Part shown: positions 15,225-24,488 of the stretch, piece after piece
How the letters are laid out: each line of letters starts with the position of its first letter
Position numbering within the stretch: position 1 is the first letter of the stretch
Source: Bacteroidales bacterium
Lineage (GTDB): Bacteria; Bacteroidota; Bacteroidia; Bacteroidales; Paludibacteraceae
Length of the DNA: 60,663 nucleotides
NCBI GenBank assembly: GCA_022777485.1
Contig: JALFGC010000106.1
Coordinates: forward strand, 1 to 60,663
Direction: 5' to 3'
Translations under genes and position numbers: made by a program
Notes under the pieces: model-generated
Told to the model about the DNA's origin: nothing
What the model saw: the letters and a program-made list of their open reading frames with translations, nothing else
Databases searched by the model: none

Positions 15225-16202
15225 ATGTTCGATTTCTTAAACACATGGATGCAGACAGGCGGCTGGTGGGTCGCTGCCGCATTGTTGATAGTCGGTTTTG
15301 TACTTTTAGTATGGGGTGCCGACTGGTTGGTGGACGGCGCGAGCGGCATGGCAAAGCGCTTCCATGTCAGCAACCTCGTCATTGGACTCACCATCGTCGC
15401 CATGGGGACCAGCATGCCCGAGTTGGTGGTGAACCTCGCCTCGGTCGGCAACGGCTCTACCGACTTGGCTATCACCAATGTCTTGGGCAGCAACATCCTC
15501 AATATCTTCCTCATTTTGGGCAGTACCTCTTTGCTCTATCCTATTGTCTCTCAGACAACAAGCCGCAAGGTAGACATCCCTTTGGCGGCAATGGCAGGAG
15601 TTTTGGTGCTGTTCTTCGGCTTATTCTGCAACGGCATTCCCCGCTGGGGAGGGTTACTCCTACTCGCCATCTTCGTGGCATTCATGGTCTATACTTTCCG
15701 CCATGCAAAGGACACCGAAAGCACAGACGAAGAGACCTTCCGACCGATGAAGGTGTGGAAAGCCATACTATTGATTCTGTTGGGACTAACAGGCTTGGTC
15801 TTGGGGGGCGAGATGATTGTAAAGAGTGCGGTGCATATCGCACAACAGGCAGGGGTGAGCGAGGCGCTTATTGGTCTCACCATCGTCGCACTGGGCACCT
15901 CGCTGCCCGAACTGGCGACCTCGCTGATTGCCGCAGCGAAGAAGAACTGCGACATCGCACTCGGGAATGTGGTGGGCAGCAATATCTTCAATGTGTTTAT
16001 GATTCTCGGCTGCACCGCTACTGTCAAGCCTCTGCCGGCATACACGGGCTTCATCTTAGACAGTATCATGGCGGCATTAGGCTGCGTACTCGTATGGATT
16101 TTCGTTATGACCAACAAGCGACATCGGATTTGCTGGTGGCACGGTGCCATCCTGCTCATCATCTACGGCGGCTATCTTGGCTGGCGGCTCGTTACGGCAT
16201 AA
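15225..16202 (+). CDS. Calcium/sodium antiporter (YrbG family)
   Basis: 325 residues, about ten membrane helices in two inverted halves. Each half has the ion-binding alpha repeat: GTSMPELVVN (61-70) and GTSLPELATS (224-233), each followed by an N-V-x-GSNI(L/F)N segment. A charged loop (about 160-176) joins the halves. This is the CaCA superfamily, bacterial YrbG branch, which exchanges cations across the cytoplasmic membrane. The exact ion pair is not readable. Its end overlaps the convergent glycosyltransferase by 31 bp. Confidence 0.92.
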   Translation: MFDFLNTWMQTGGWWVAAALLIVGFVLLVWGADWLVDGASGMAKRFHVSNLVIGLTIVAMGTSMPELVVNLASVGNGSTDLAITNVLGSNILNIFLILGSTSLLYPIVSQTTSRKVDIPLAAMAGVLVLFFGLFCNGIPRWGGLLLLAIFVAFMVYTFRHAKDTESTDEETFRPMKVWKAILLILLGLTGLVLGGEMIVKSAVHIAQQAGVSEALIGLTIVALGTSLPELATSLIAAAKKNCDIALGNVVGSNIFNVFMILGCTATVKPLPAYTGFILDSIMAALGCVLVWIFVMTNKRHRICWWHGAILLIIYGGYLGWRLVTA

Positions 16203-16996
16203 GACCTTTCGGTTTCCGTGTTAAATTGCCTGCGTTCAGCATCAAAAAGCCAGCCCCATTTGTTAAAATAGCGGCACATATTCACAATGTGTACCCATAG
16301 CATCCTCCACGATTGGTAGGATGCTTTTTTATGATTATGCACAATGGTTATTGCGGGGTAGTAGAGCGTGAGATAATCACGGTGGATGGTGCGCGTTAGG
16401 TCTATATCTTCGGGGTACATGAAATAGCGCTCATCGAAAAGCCGCGCCTTCTGCACCGCCTCCGTGCGCAACAGCATGAAGCAACCGCTCAAGTATGGTA
16501 CATTCATCGGACGCGAATAGTCCGCATCGTGCAACTCATAGCGTGCATTGCGCTTGCGCATCCAAGCGGCAGGCAGGAACCGCCTGCCGAACACATCCAA
16601 TGGGGTTGGAAGCAGTTTGCATAGGTGCTGTAGTTCCCCTTGCGGATTGACCACGCGTGGCATCAAATGCCCCACCGCGGGCTGCGACAGCACGAATGCG
16701 CATAATGTGTCGATATCCGCTGCCTTCACCAGTATATCCGAGTTCATCACGAGGTGCAACGGCACTTGATCGTAGATACTCTCGCGAATGGCGATGTTGT
16801 GTGCCTTGCCGTAGCCTAAGTTTTTCCCCGTGTGGATATACTGAACCCTGTCGGAAACGCGGATTGCGAAGGGCTCAGGGCTATTGTCCACAACATAAAC
16901 CCGATGGAGCGCCTGCACTTTCTGCAGTTCCTCCACCAGCGGCAGCACCTCGCCCTGCCAATCGGGACAATAGGTTACGATAGAGACATTGAGCAT
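16172..16996 (-). CDS. Glycosyltransferase family 2 (rhamnosyltransferase-like)
   Basis: 274 residues. VSIVTYCPDW at the start, VVDNSPEP, a donor-site HLVMNSDIL, then YLSGCFMLLRTEA and FMYPEDIDLTRTIH. These are typical of the GT2 branch that contains rhamnosyl- and other deoxysugar transferases. I start at the ATG whose first base is the last base of the upstream stop (TAATG). An in-frame start nine codons further up is less likely. It is the last gene of the polysaccharide operon and overlaps the antiporter gene at its 3' end. Confidence 0.85.
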   Translation of the reverse strand: MLNVSIVTYCPDWQGEVLPLVEELQKVQALHRVYVVDNSPEPFAIRVSDRVQYIHTGKNLGYGKAHNIAIRESIYDQVPLHLVMNSDILVKAADIDTLCAFVLSQPAVGHLMPRVVNPQGELQHLCKLLPTPLDVFGRRFLPAAWMRKRNARYELHDADYSRPMNVPYLSGCFMLLRTEAVQKARLFDERYFMYPEDIDLTRTIHRDYLTLYYPAITIVHNHKKASYQSWRMLWVHIVNMCRYFNKWGWLFDAERRQFNTETERSYAVTSRQPR

Positions 16997-17742
16997 TATT
17001 TGCGAAGGAACTGCTTGCATTTCCGTAGAATCTTTGCGGCAACGGTGAGTGCGCCTGCTCCCACATGGTTCTTTCGCATGGCTTGCATGTCTTCGTAACT
17101 CTTGCGCAACAGGGCATGCAGATTGCGATTGCTGGCACCGCCTATCGACATGCGCACCAGCACCTCGGGAAGGTAGGTAACGCGGTAGTTCTGCTTGAAG
17201 ACGCGAAGCATGAAGTCGTAGTCCGCCGATATGCGGAAACGGTCGTCGTATAGACCCTGCTCCTCATACACTTTGCGCAGGCAATAAAGCGTGGGGTGCG
17301 GCGGCATCCAACCGTATTTCAGGCTCTTAGGGTTGAACGCATTGCTCTTCCAACGCCGAATCACTTTCTCTCCGTTGCAATAGACCAAATCACCATACAC
17401 TACATCGGGGCTCTGCGCCGACTGAAAAGCATGAACGATGTGGCTGATGACTTCCGGGCTCGCCAATACATCATCGGAATTTAGTATGCCGATGATGTCT
17501 CCCGTTGCGCGACGAATCCCTTTGTTAATGGCATCGTAGATACCGTTGTCCTGCTCGGAGATATAGTGCACATGGCTGCGCTGCGCGGCATAGGCGGAGA
17601 GTATCTGTTGCGAGCCGTCCGTAGAATTGCCGTCCACCAAGATATGCTCTATCTCGGCATAGTCTTGACGAATCACACTCGCCAAAGTGGCTGCCAGCGT
17701 CGCCGCAGAATTGTATGTGATGGTGATGATAGATACTTTCAT
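16996..17742 (-). CDS. Glycosyltransferase family 2 (WcaE-like)
   Basis: 248 residues: VSIITITYNSA at the N-terminus, LVDGNSTDGSQ, DNGIYDAINKGI and GILNSDD. The nucleotide-sugar site and metal-binding DD are in place. The SEQDNGIYDAINKG pattern is typical of GT2 enzymes from colanic-acid-like clusters. It overlaps the GT4 gene upstream by 4 bp and the next GT2 by 1 bp, so it is within one transcript. Donor and acceptor are unknown. Confidence 0.88.
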   Translation of the reverse strand: MKVSIITITYNSAATLAATLASVIRQDYAEIEHILVDGNSTDGSQQILSAYAAQRSHVHYISEQDNGIYDAINKGIRRATGDIIGILNSDDVLASPEVISHIVHAFQSAQSPDVVYGDLVYCNGEKVIRRWKSNAFNPKSLKYGWMPPHPTLYCLRKVYEEQGLYDDRFRISADYDFMLRVFKQNYRVTYLPEVLVRMSIGGASNRNLHALLRKSYEDMQAMRKNHVGAGALTVAAKILRKCKQFLRK

Positions 17743-18953
17743 GAATGTAGTAATTGCTTAAATAACTGTAAGTAAGGAGAGAAGCAGGTGTCTCCATTGT
17801 ACCTTTCTCGTGCATATTTGGCGCAGGCTTCTCTATCCAAAGGATGAGTCTGCAACTGGCGAATAGCCTCTCGTAATTCCTGTTGATTGCCTCGTTTCAC
17901 GACTACTCCAACCTGCTCATCCAATGTCTCTGGAGAGCCGTCTGTATCATAAGTTAATACGGGCGTGCCGCATGCCAACGCCTCCAGATTTGTAGTAGGG
18001 AATGTATCCGAATAGGTCGGGTTCACAAACAAATCCGCCAACGAGTAGAGTTGTGCCAGTTCTTCTTGGCTCTCCGTATGCTCTATGCCGATGATACCTG
18101 CAGGTAGGGTCGCGCATTGTTGTTTCGTCAAACCAACTAAAATAAGTTGACAATTAGGTATCTGTGCCAAAGAAAGGATATCCGGGTAACCCTTGCGCAT
18201 ATTCCATTGGGTGGCTACACCCAACAACACATACTTCGACTTCTCTATACTCCATTTCTCACGGAGTGCACTTCGGTTCTCACGCGGATAAAAGGTCTGC
18301 AGATTGATTCCATTGCGGATGACGCAAATAGGCTTATCCTTGAGAAAGGATTGTTGCACATTCCGCTCCATCCAATAGGAAACAGGTACGATAGTCAGTT
18401 TATCTATTGCACAAAACAATTGTTTTTTCAGCAGGAAATCGCTCTCTGAACTATCTACTATAGCCCGAGGGTATTCCATACGCTTCGGACAATCGTGGCA
18501 GCCTGTTTTCCAAAGTGTACAGGTGCCTTTCTCTGTGGAATAATATGCGCAATGTCCTGTCATCGGCCAGCAATCGTGCCATGTCCAAACAATAGGAATG
18601 TCAGCCTCTTGAAGATACCGAAAGAGCAGTTTATAGTTTAGGTAATACCCATGCACATTGTGCAGGTGCACGATATCGGGTTGAAAACGGCGCAAATGGC
18701 GAATCAGTCGTTGTGTGGTCAAATAGGAAAATAGCCCATGATGTCCGGTCAGCAAACTCAATCCGTAGTGCAGATAATCTAACCCGCGCGGCTGAACGCA
18801 TAGCGTCTGCAATTGCGATGGATAGACATACCTCGCCCCGTGAACATATAGCACTTCCCAACCGGCGTTCTTCGCAAGAACACCTACTTTCTCAGCAATA
18901 CGACCCGTACCACCGGAGTTACATGCTGCGTTTATTTCTACTAATCGAGGCAT
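17739..18953 (-). CDS. Glycosyltransferase family 4 (WcaC-like)
   Basis: 404 residues with a GT-B fold. The N-terminal half has NSGGTGRIAEKVG and a histidine-rich DIVHLHNVHGYYLN. The C-terminal half has GVATQWNMRKGYPDIL, then the donor site SDTFPTTNLEALACGTPVL (E at the usual EALA position). This is close in form to the colanic acid WcaC group. It begins 7 bp after the Stealth gene in the polysaccharide operon. Confidence 0.88.
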   Translation of the reverse strand: MPRLVEINAACNSGGTGRIAEKVGVLAKNAGWEVLYVHGARYVYPSQLQTLCVQPRGLDYLHYGLSLLTGHHGLFSYLTTQRLIRHLRRFQPDIVHLHNVHGYYLNYKLLFRYLQEADIPIVWTWHDCWPMTGHCAYYSTEKGTCTLWKTGCHDCPKRMEYPRAIVDSSESDFLLKKQLFCAIDKLTIVPVSYWMERNVQQSFLKDKPICVIRNGINLQTFYPRENRSALREKWSIEKSKYVLLGVATQWNMRKGYPDILSLAQIPNCQLILVGLTKQQCATLPAGIIGIEHTESQEELAQLYSLADLFVNPTYSDTFPTTNLEALACGTPVLTYDTDGSPETLDEQVGVVVKRGNQQELREAIRQLQTHPLDREACAKYARERYNGDTCFSPYLQLFKQLLHS

Positions 18954-18960
18954 ACGCTAT

Positions 18961-19971
18961 TTATTTCTCAAACATGGATTTATCGGGCAAGATTGACTCA
19001 AATGCACGGCACAACTGTGCTTTTTTCTCCTCAAAGTCGGACAGTGATTCGCTATCGTTTAGCACAACGATACTTTTCTTTTGTGTAGCAATGGTCGCTA
19101 CTGCCTCATCAAAGTTCTCATCCGTCAGTTTATAGAACGCACTGTCGCGTACCACATTCAGCGGGGCAAACTCACCTTTGCATAGGTGCCAATAGCGGAA
19201 TAGCCATTGGTTCACATCCTCTATGTGGCGAAACCGATGTGTAGAGGTCGCGTGCAGGATGTGAGGCTCTGTTTCCCATACCTCTTGCAGCGTTTGCTTG
19301 CGGTAGCCTTGTGGCAGATGGTGGTCAAAGAAACCCGAGAAGCGAGGCCATGGCAGCAATGCCACGGTGCGCAACATGTACTTCAAACCATACGACCACC
19401 GAAACCATTGTCCTACGCGACGCAACACCCTCCGTTTTGAGAAATGGCGATTGATAATGTCGAGGTTGTTCAGCGTGATATGCCCCATCAGTGCAGGCGA
19501 TTGTATGGTGTTGCATACCGCCATATCGGTGGGAAGACCATGGCGGAAGAAGCGCGCGGGGGAAACAGCGTGAGTTAGGTAGAAATCATCGTTGAAGTAC
19601 ACAAAATGCTCTGCCAAACCTTCTATGCGGTGCAAGTTGTCCTCTATAGGATTGGCACTAAAAGTGGGCAGATACTCCTTAGCCATAAAGTCTGCATGCG
19701 ATACTATATGCAGTTTCTCACAATCGGTGTTCAGCCACTCAGGCACCTGCCCGCAGGTAACGAAATGCACTTTGTTGACCCATGGTGCGAACTGCTCCAC
19801 ACCGCGGAACCAATAGCGCAAGCAGTCCCAGTCGCGGTAGCGCTCTGCCGACGCGTCAATGGCAATCTGCTTATCCTTGGGAGCATAGCGGTTGAACTGC
19901 TCCTGCCACGCAGGGTCATTCCCGTCCACCCATAAGACTACAAAATCTATTTTCTCGCACTCATTCATCAT
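18961..19971 (-). CDS. Stealth-family sugar-phosphate transferase
   Basis: 336 residues. The Stealth conserved regions are visible in order: IDFVVLWVDGNDPAW (8-22), then RYRDWDCLRYWFRGVEQFAP with VHFVTCGQVPEWL, then LPTFSANPIEDNLHRI and EHFVYFNDDFYL, and a C-terminal region. This family moves hexose-1-phosphate to growing glycans and is related to the human GlcNAc-1-phosphotransferase. It makes phosphodiester-linked capsules in several pathogens. Its place between a polymerase and glycosyltransferases implies that this organism's surface glycan has phosphate bridges. Confidence 0.9.
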   Translation of the reverse strand: MMNECEKIDFVVLWVDGNDPAWQEQFNRYAPKDKQIAIDASAERYRDWDCLRYWFRGVEQFAPWVNKVHFVTCGQVPEWLNTDCEKLHIVSHADFMAKEYLPTFSANPIEDNLHRIEGLAEHFVYFNDDFYLTHAVSPARFFRHGLPTDMAVCNTIQSPALMGHITLNNLDIINRHFSKRRVLRRVGQWFRWSYGLKYMLRTVALLPWPRFSGFFDHHLPQGYRKQTLQEVWETEPHILHATSTHRFRHIEDVNQWLFRYWHLCKGEFAPLNVVRDSAFYKLTDENFDEAVATIATQKKSIVVLNDSESLSDFEEKKAQLCRAFESILPDKSMFEK

Positions 19972-19974
19972 GTA

Positions 19975-21033
19975 TCACAAATTTGTATCAAAGATACTCA
20001 CATACGGAGTAACACCCAACCCGCCGTGCTTATCGGATGTGTTCGCTACAATGGTCTTCTCAAAGTTGACGAGCATAAGCACAAAAAGAACTACCAATGC
20101 CAAGCGTTTCTTCAGTTCCTTGTTCAGCACACCAAATGCCAAGATAGGCGCAAAACTGAAGGTATCTACCAGCCGATTGAAGATATGTATCTGTATCGAT
20201 AGCATATACGATACCACATAAGCAACCACCGAGTATAATACTACATCATTCTTTCGGTCTAACTGCTTGGAATACAGCGTATAAACTAAGGGAATAAGCA
20301 TACGCAAAACCACGCCCAATCCGCTTCCCATCTCCGTCTTACGGTCGTACTGACTATTAACATACCCGCCGTATTTCGTTCCTAAAAACACATCCGAGGA
20401 GAATAGGTAATCAATAAAACCATGTGTGGCAGCAAAGTAAAAGACGGGTATGAACAATAGCAGGAACCATGCAGGCACATGTATTTTTCGCACCAAAATA
20501 AAGGGCAATACCATCAACGCCGACAGGTGAAAGCACGAGGCCAGCACAATCCAAAAATAGGTATGCCCAATCTTATGGTCGTCCAAATAGCGTGTTAACG
20601 CTACCAACACCCAAGAGATGGCCAACATTTGTCGAATGAGCGAGAACGAACTGAGATATAGGGTTAGCATATACAATGCCACGATGGGCAATATCCGACT
20701 GCGTCGCAAGCCAAACGCCAACGGCATGTAGGTCAACAATGCCACTATTGCAAACATCCATTGCACACTCCCCCCCAGTGCTATCACCAACCTATTGAGA
20801 AGCAAGAACCCTATCTCTGTACGCAGTATCACCCCCTCGGGGGCATTGAAATAGTTCACATAGTTGGCATAATCGGTACCGATACCGTAGCGAAACGCCG
20901 CCGGAAGCAGCAGCACCAATAGCAAGACGCAACGCCAAACCCACTCCCGCCATCCTTCCCCACAGCGCACACACAACGCCGCTGCACAAGCGGCTAACAA
21001 AATAGCATTGTATAGAAGAAGGGTCGCTAACAT
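19975..21033 (-). CDS. EpsG-like polysaccharide polymerase (Wzy role)
   Basis: 352 residues from MLATLLLYN (21033), a start that overlaps the flippase stop by 7 bp; the open frame upstream is antisense or overlap. About ten membrane helices. FRYGIGTDYANYVNYF after the third helix is the EpsG family signature, and SFSLIRQMLAISWVLVA and FHLSALMVLPF are the usual conserved helices. Such proteins polymerise lipid-linked repeat units outside the cytoplasmic membrane. The neighbours Wzx and Wzz support this reading. Confidence 0.85.
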   Translation of the reverse strand: MLATLLLYNAILLAACAAALCVRCGEGWREWVWRCVLLLVLLLPAAFRYGIGTDYANYVNYFNAPEGVILRTEIGFLLLNRLVIALGGSVQWMFAIVALLTYMPLAFGLRRSRILPIVALYMLTLYLSSFSLIRQMLAISWVLVALTRYLDDHKIGHTYFWIVLASCFHLSALMVLPFILVRKIHVPAWFLLLFIPVFYFAATHGFIDYLFSSDVFLGTKYGGYVNSQYDRKTEMGSGLGVVLRMLIPLVYTLYSKQLDRKNDVVLYSVVAYVVSYMLSIQIHIFNRLVDTFSFAPILAFGVLNKELKKRLALVVLFVLMLVNFEKTIVANTSDKHGGLGVTPYVSIFDTNL

Positions 21034-22295
21034 TTTGCAAAATATAAGCCAACGATGAGCAGGAGATAAATGACCGAAGAGGAAATATATGCCACCGCAT
21101 AACATACCGCTCCTGACCAAGGCAATACCCCTTGCAGCAGCACATAAGCCAACACAACCAATAGTGTATCTTTGACCAAGCGCACAATAAAAAGCAACCA
21201 GTTGTGCCCTTGGGCGATGTATTCCGACTTAAATACAGTGGTGATACTAAACAACAGGGCATCCAATAGCAGAATACGCAGTACGGATGTCATAGTGCTG
21301 AAGTCGCTGCCATACAACTGCGAGATATGCCCGCAAAGAGGATAGATGACGATAAAGGGCAGGATAGCACACACTACATTCACGAGTATCATTCGCCGCA
21401 TAGTCGTCTTGTGTGTCTCTTGGTTTTGCGTCGTACCCGATAAATGGGCGAGCACAACATTGGAGAGCAAGGTCGGAATCAGCATGATAATCACATTCCA
21501 TTGCAGGCTGGCTGTGAATATACCAACATCTCCTACCGTCGCATACCGTGTTAGAAGCATAATACCCAACCAACTGCAGATAGAGAACGAACTTTCTTGC
21601 AACGCAATCGGAAAAGAGAAAGAGATGAGTTCGCGTACAAAAGAGTGCTCCGCTTGAGGTTTATCTATCAGGGCAACACGGCAACGACGAATAGAGAAAT
21701 AGTTGAGTACACAGGCAATGACCTGCGAGGTCATCAAGGCGCCTAACGCCCCGCGAAGACCAAACCAATAGGTAAGCGGCACACTAATCACCAGCATGCT
21801 CAACCCCGCTAAGATATTGTTGATACCTGCTGCGCGAAACGCATGCAGCCCGGCTAATATCCCTTGCTGCGTAGTTACCAGAGCCTTGAACACAATAATG
21901 CCGCTCAGCATGCGAAAGGCAAGTGCCAAAGAAGGATGTTTCAGGTAACTGCTTAATGCCGGAGCAGCCAACAAAATGAGAACCGCAATACACAGGCTGA
22001 ACACGAGCGTTATACGCAACGAGTCGCGCATAAGAGACAAGGCATAGTGATTCTTTTCTTGCAGATACTCCGATAAGAATTTCGTAGAGGTAATGCCCAA
22101 CCCAAAGGTGGCGAATGTTGCAGAATACATCATCGTCGTCTTCACGACACCATATTCGCCATACAAATCCTTACCCAATAGACGAGCGATAAAAATACCT
22201 GCCAACAGCAAGAATGCGTTGCCAAGTCCATTACCTACGACTGCCCAAAAAGAGTCACGCGCCAAAACACTATTTGTAATTCTTTGTATATTCAC
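21027..22295 (-). CDS. Polysaccharide flippase (Wzx/MATE-like)
   Basis: 422 residues with about 12 membrane helices. The N-terminal NGLGNAFLLLAGIFIARLLGKDLYGEYGVV is the standard opening of the Polysacc_synt family. It would flip undecaprenyl-linked repeat units to the periplasm. Upstream is a 145-bp spacer with an 11-bp tandem array, then the Wzz gene. No separate promoter is visible, so the Wzz promoter probably drives it. Confidence 0.88.
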   Translation of the reverse strand: MNIQRITNSVLARDSFWAVVGNGLGNAFLLLAGIFIARLLGKDLYGEYGVVKTTMMYSATFATFGLGITSTKFLSEYLQEKNHYALSLMRDSLRITLVFSLCIAVLILLAAPALSSYLKHPSLALAFRMLSGIIVFKALVTTQQGILAGLHAFRAAGINNILAGLSMLVISVPLTYWFGLRGALGALMTSQVIACVLNYFSIRRCRVALIDKPQAEHSFVRELISFSFPIALQESSFSICSWLGIMLLTRYATVGDVGIFTASLQWNVIIMLIPTLLSNVVLAHLSGTTQNQETHKTTMRRMILVNVVCAILPFIVIYPLCGHISQLYGSDFSTMTSVLRILLLDALLFSITTVFKSEYIAQGHNWLLFIVRLVKDTLLVVLAYVLLQGVLPWSGAVCYAVAYISSSVIYLLLIVGLYFAKC

Positions 22296-22326
22296 TATTT
22301 TTATGCAAATCAGCAGTCATAATAAT

Positions 22327-22381
22327 CCGTTACCCATCCGTTACCCTTGCTTTACCCTTGCTTTACCCTTGCGCTACCCTT
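22327..22381. repeat. 11-bp tandem repeat (GCTTTACCCTT type) x5
   Basis: Five head-to-tail 11-bp units (CCGTTACCCAT, CCGTTACCCTT, GCTTTACCCTT twice, GCGCTACCCTT) between the Wzz and flippase genes. Confidence 0.9.
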
Positions 22382-22441
22382 GCATTGTGCATAAAATGGC
22401 TATAATATACACTTTTGTGTATACAATCCATATTCACATCT

Positions 22442-23410
22442 TTACAATGCCTCGGCTATCTCGTGCCTACAGAACCATGCGCCCATCCCCAAGGCTACCA
22501 AGAAGGTTACCAGTAGCGAAACGATGGTGCGGCGCGGAGCCACAGGACGATAATTGATAATAGGGTCGGATAAGGTAACCAAGGCTGGGTGCGACATCAT
22601 CTGGGCTTGATACACCAGTTGTTGACGGTAGAACGATTCGTAAATACCTTTGCGCAGATGTATATCCGAAGCATGTGTGCGCTCCGACTCACGCCATGCC
22701 TCTTCGGCATCGCGCGTGATGTTCACCATCTGGTCTAAGGTCCGTTGCATCTTTTGCTGCTGATAAGTCATTGCAAATTGAGACAACTGCTGTTCCACAT
22801 AATGTGCTACCTGCGCACTCACCAGAGGGTCTTGGGTACGGATTTCTACCGTTGCTACATCCGTATGGTCATCTATCTTGAAGAGGATTTGCTTACGAAT
22901 ATCAAACAATACCCCTGCTTGCCTGCGGCTTAGATGGAGGCCGTCTATACTTGGTTGAACAGGCGAAAGGTCTTTCTTTTGCCCTTTGAACAAATTCACT
23001 ATCCACGATTTGGCTTTCAACCAGAAGGGCTTACGCATCGCGGTGTAAACATAGTCGGCGTAGGTACCTTCGAACGAACCATCCACGGTACTTACCGGCA
23101 TCAAGAAAAGGGGTTGCAGAAACTGAGAGGAGTATATCAACTCTCCATAGCCAAACTCGTCAATGGCGCTTCGTGTTTGTGTAAGTCCTAAATCATAGTT
23201 AGAAGGGTCATTTAGGGTCATCACACGGTTGTGCTCAGCAGCCTGCTGACTTTCTACAACAAAGGAAAAACTACTGGAATAGGTCCGAGGAATACAAAGC
23301 ATTAGGGCAAAGATAACGATAAAGCACAATGGCAAAGCCCAATAGAAATGCTTGCGATTCTTAGCAATACGCCTCGTCATTCGAGACAATAAGTTGTTGT
23401 TTTGACTCAT
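22442..23410 (-). CDS. Wzz-type chain-length determinant protein
   Basis: 322 residues with membrane helices at about 24-42 and 296-314 enclosing a periplasmic domain. That domain is rich in coiled coil (HVEQQLSQFAMTYQQQK and on to HLRKGIYESFYRQQL). DPIINYRPVAPRRTIV before the last helix is the proline-rich Wzz/GNVR signature. It lacks a kinase domain. It is the first gene of the polysaccharide operon behind a clear promoter. Its role would be setting chain length together with the EpsG-like polymerase. Confidence 0.88.
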   Translation of the reverse strand: MSQNNNLLSRMTRRIAKNRKHFYWALPLCFIVIFALMLCIPRTYSSSFSFVVESQQAAEHNRVMTLNDPSNYDLGLTQTRSAIDEFGYGELIYSSQFLQPLFLMPVSTVDGSFEGTYADYVYTAMRKPFWLKAKSWIVNLFKGQKKDLSPVQPSIDGLHLSRRQAGVLFDIRKQILFKIDDHTDVATVEIRTQDPLVSAQVAHYVEQQLSQFAMTYQQQKMQRTLDQMVNITRDAEEAWRESERTHASDIHLRKGIYESFYRQQLVYQAQMMSHPALVTLSDPIINYRPVAPRRTIVSLLVTFLVALGMGAWFCRHEIAEAL

Positions 23411-23453
23411 ATTCGGTAATAAGCAATTTTAGGTATATTCACGATAATGCATG

Positions 23454-23485
23454 CGAAGATACCGCTTTTTTCTGACATACACAAA
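23454..23485 (-). promoter_or_regulatory. Promoter of the polysaccharide operon
   Basis: On the minus strand TTTG (23482-23485), 20 bp, TATCTTCG (23454-23461), one base off the -7 consensus. About 40 bp to the Wzz ATG. Confidence 0.65.
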
Positions 23486-23509
23486 TAATAAGGGAAAAAT
23501 TCTGCTGTT

Positions 23510-23527
23510 TTGTACTTAAAAGTACAA
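23510..23527. terminator. 18-bp dyad after the MurG-like gene
   Basis: TTGTACTT-AA-AAGTACAA, a perfect dyad immediately after the stop of the minus-strand gene and upstream of the Wzz promoter. It could be a weak terminator or an operator; there is no T-tract. Confidence 0.4.
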
Positions 23528-23528
23528 T

Positions 23529-24488
23529 TTATGGTAGTTTTTCTACTCGTAGAGCCAGATATTCTTGTTCGGGTTGCCCGGGAGTCGGAATCAACTCGGC
23601 TTTCGCTAAAGCCCCGATACATGCTAAATCCATAATAGTGGAATATCCCGAACGGGCAATGATTCGCTTTGCTTTCCGCAACAATACCATCAGTTCCGCG
23701 TCGTCCATATACGGCACTATGCAGATATTCCCGCGGGTTACTTGTAGCATAGGGTGGCTCGGCTTTCCCTCTACTATCAGTACGCGCTCCTCGCTGCCGC
23801 TGTATCGGCTCACTATCTCTTCTTCCAACATACTCCGCTGAGGCTCCAATCCGCTTAGTACGGCAACTACATCAAAACAGCCGATTATGCTCGGTCTCAA
23901 CGGTACTTTGATATCCTCAAACCTTGATAATGGACCTATATACCGAATCGTCCCATAGTATGACTTCTTGGGATGTCCCAAATCTCCGGATAGGCTTTTT
24001 GCTGCTTCCTCATAGTCGGGTACCCAAGTCTCGGCATAATGACGACAGACTCGGCCATGTATCCGCGTCGCAAGCGGCTCCAACCACCGATACATACGGG
24101 GCAAATGGATATACAATTGATGAGTTACATACACGCAGCGTGTCTTTTGCGAGAATAGCCCAAACCGATTGTCAGATACCACCAAGTCAAAGTCTTCTTG
24201 CCCCAATAGGTCTTCCAACAACCAATGGTCTGCCCATGCCGCACGCACAATCTTAGGCAATGCCCGAAGCATTGCCCTTACCTGACGCTTACCGGACGAA
24301 TAAGACAAGGATAATTCCGCCAAGTGTACCACACGCAATAACGGAAAATGCTTTCGCAATAGCACTAACGACTCGCCATCGCCACCCAACACTACCTCAT
24401 CCCCTTGTGCCAAGAAGCGATTCACCAGCGGCACGCACCTGGCGGCATGCCCCAGTCCCCAATTCAATGGTGCTACCAGTACTCTCAT
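23529..24488 (-). CDS. MurG-like glycosyltransferase of unknown substrate
   Basis: 319 residues. APLNWGLGHAARCVPLV near the start is the glycine-rich loop of GT1/GT28 enzymes. VLSGLEPQRSMLEEEIV and ARSGYSTIMDLACIGALAKAELIPTPGQPEQEYLA form the C-terminal nucleotide-sugar site (compare the GQPEQ of MurG-like and UDP-glucuronosyltransferase-like proteins). Bacteroidota genomes carry such a gene annotated only as glycosyltransferase. It overlaps the radical SAM gene by 4 bp (ATGA), so the pair is coupled; I know no established link between the two. Confidence 0.75.
   Translation of the reverse strand: MRVLVAPLNWGLGHAARCVPLVNRFLAQGDEVVLGGDGESLVLLRKHFPLLRVVHLAELSLSYSSGKRQVRAMLRALPKIVRAAWADHWLLEDLLGQEDFDLVVSDNRFGLFSQKTRCVYVTHQLYIHLPRMYRWLEPLATRIHGRVCRHYAETWVPDYEEAAKSLSGDLGHPKKSYYGTIRYIGPLSRFEDIKVPLRPSIIGCFDVVAVLSGLEPQRSMLEEEIVSRYSGSEERVLIVEGKPSHPMLQVTRGNICIVPYMDDAELMVLLRKAKRIIARSGYSTIMDLACIGALAKAELIPTPGQPEQEYLALRVEKLP

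Noticed and set aside
15245..16300. 351-codon plus-strand frame overlapping the antiporter gene
   Set aside because: Shifted frame of the antiporter gene; the product is Arg/His/Gly-rich without hydrophobic segments, while the other frame has the CaCA repeats.
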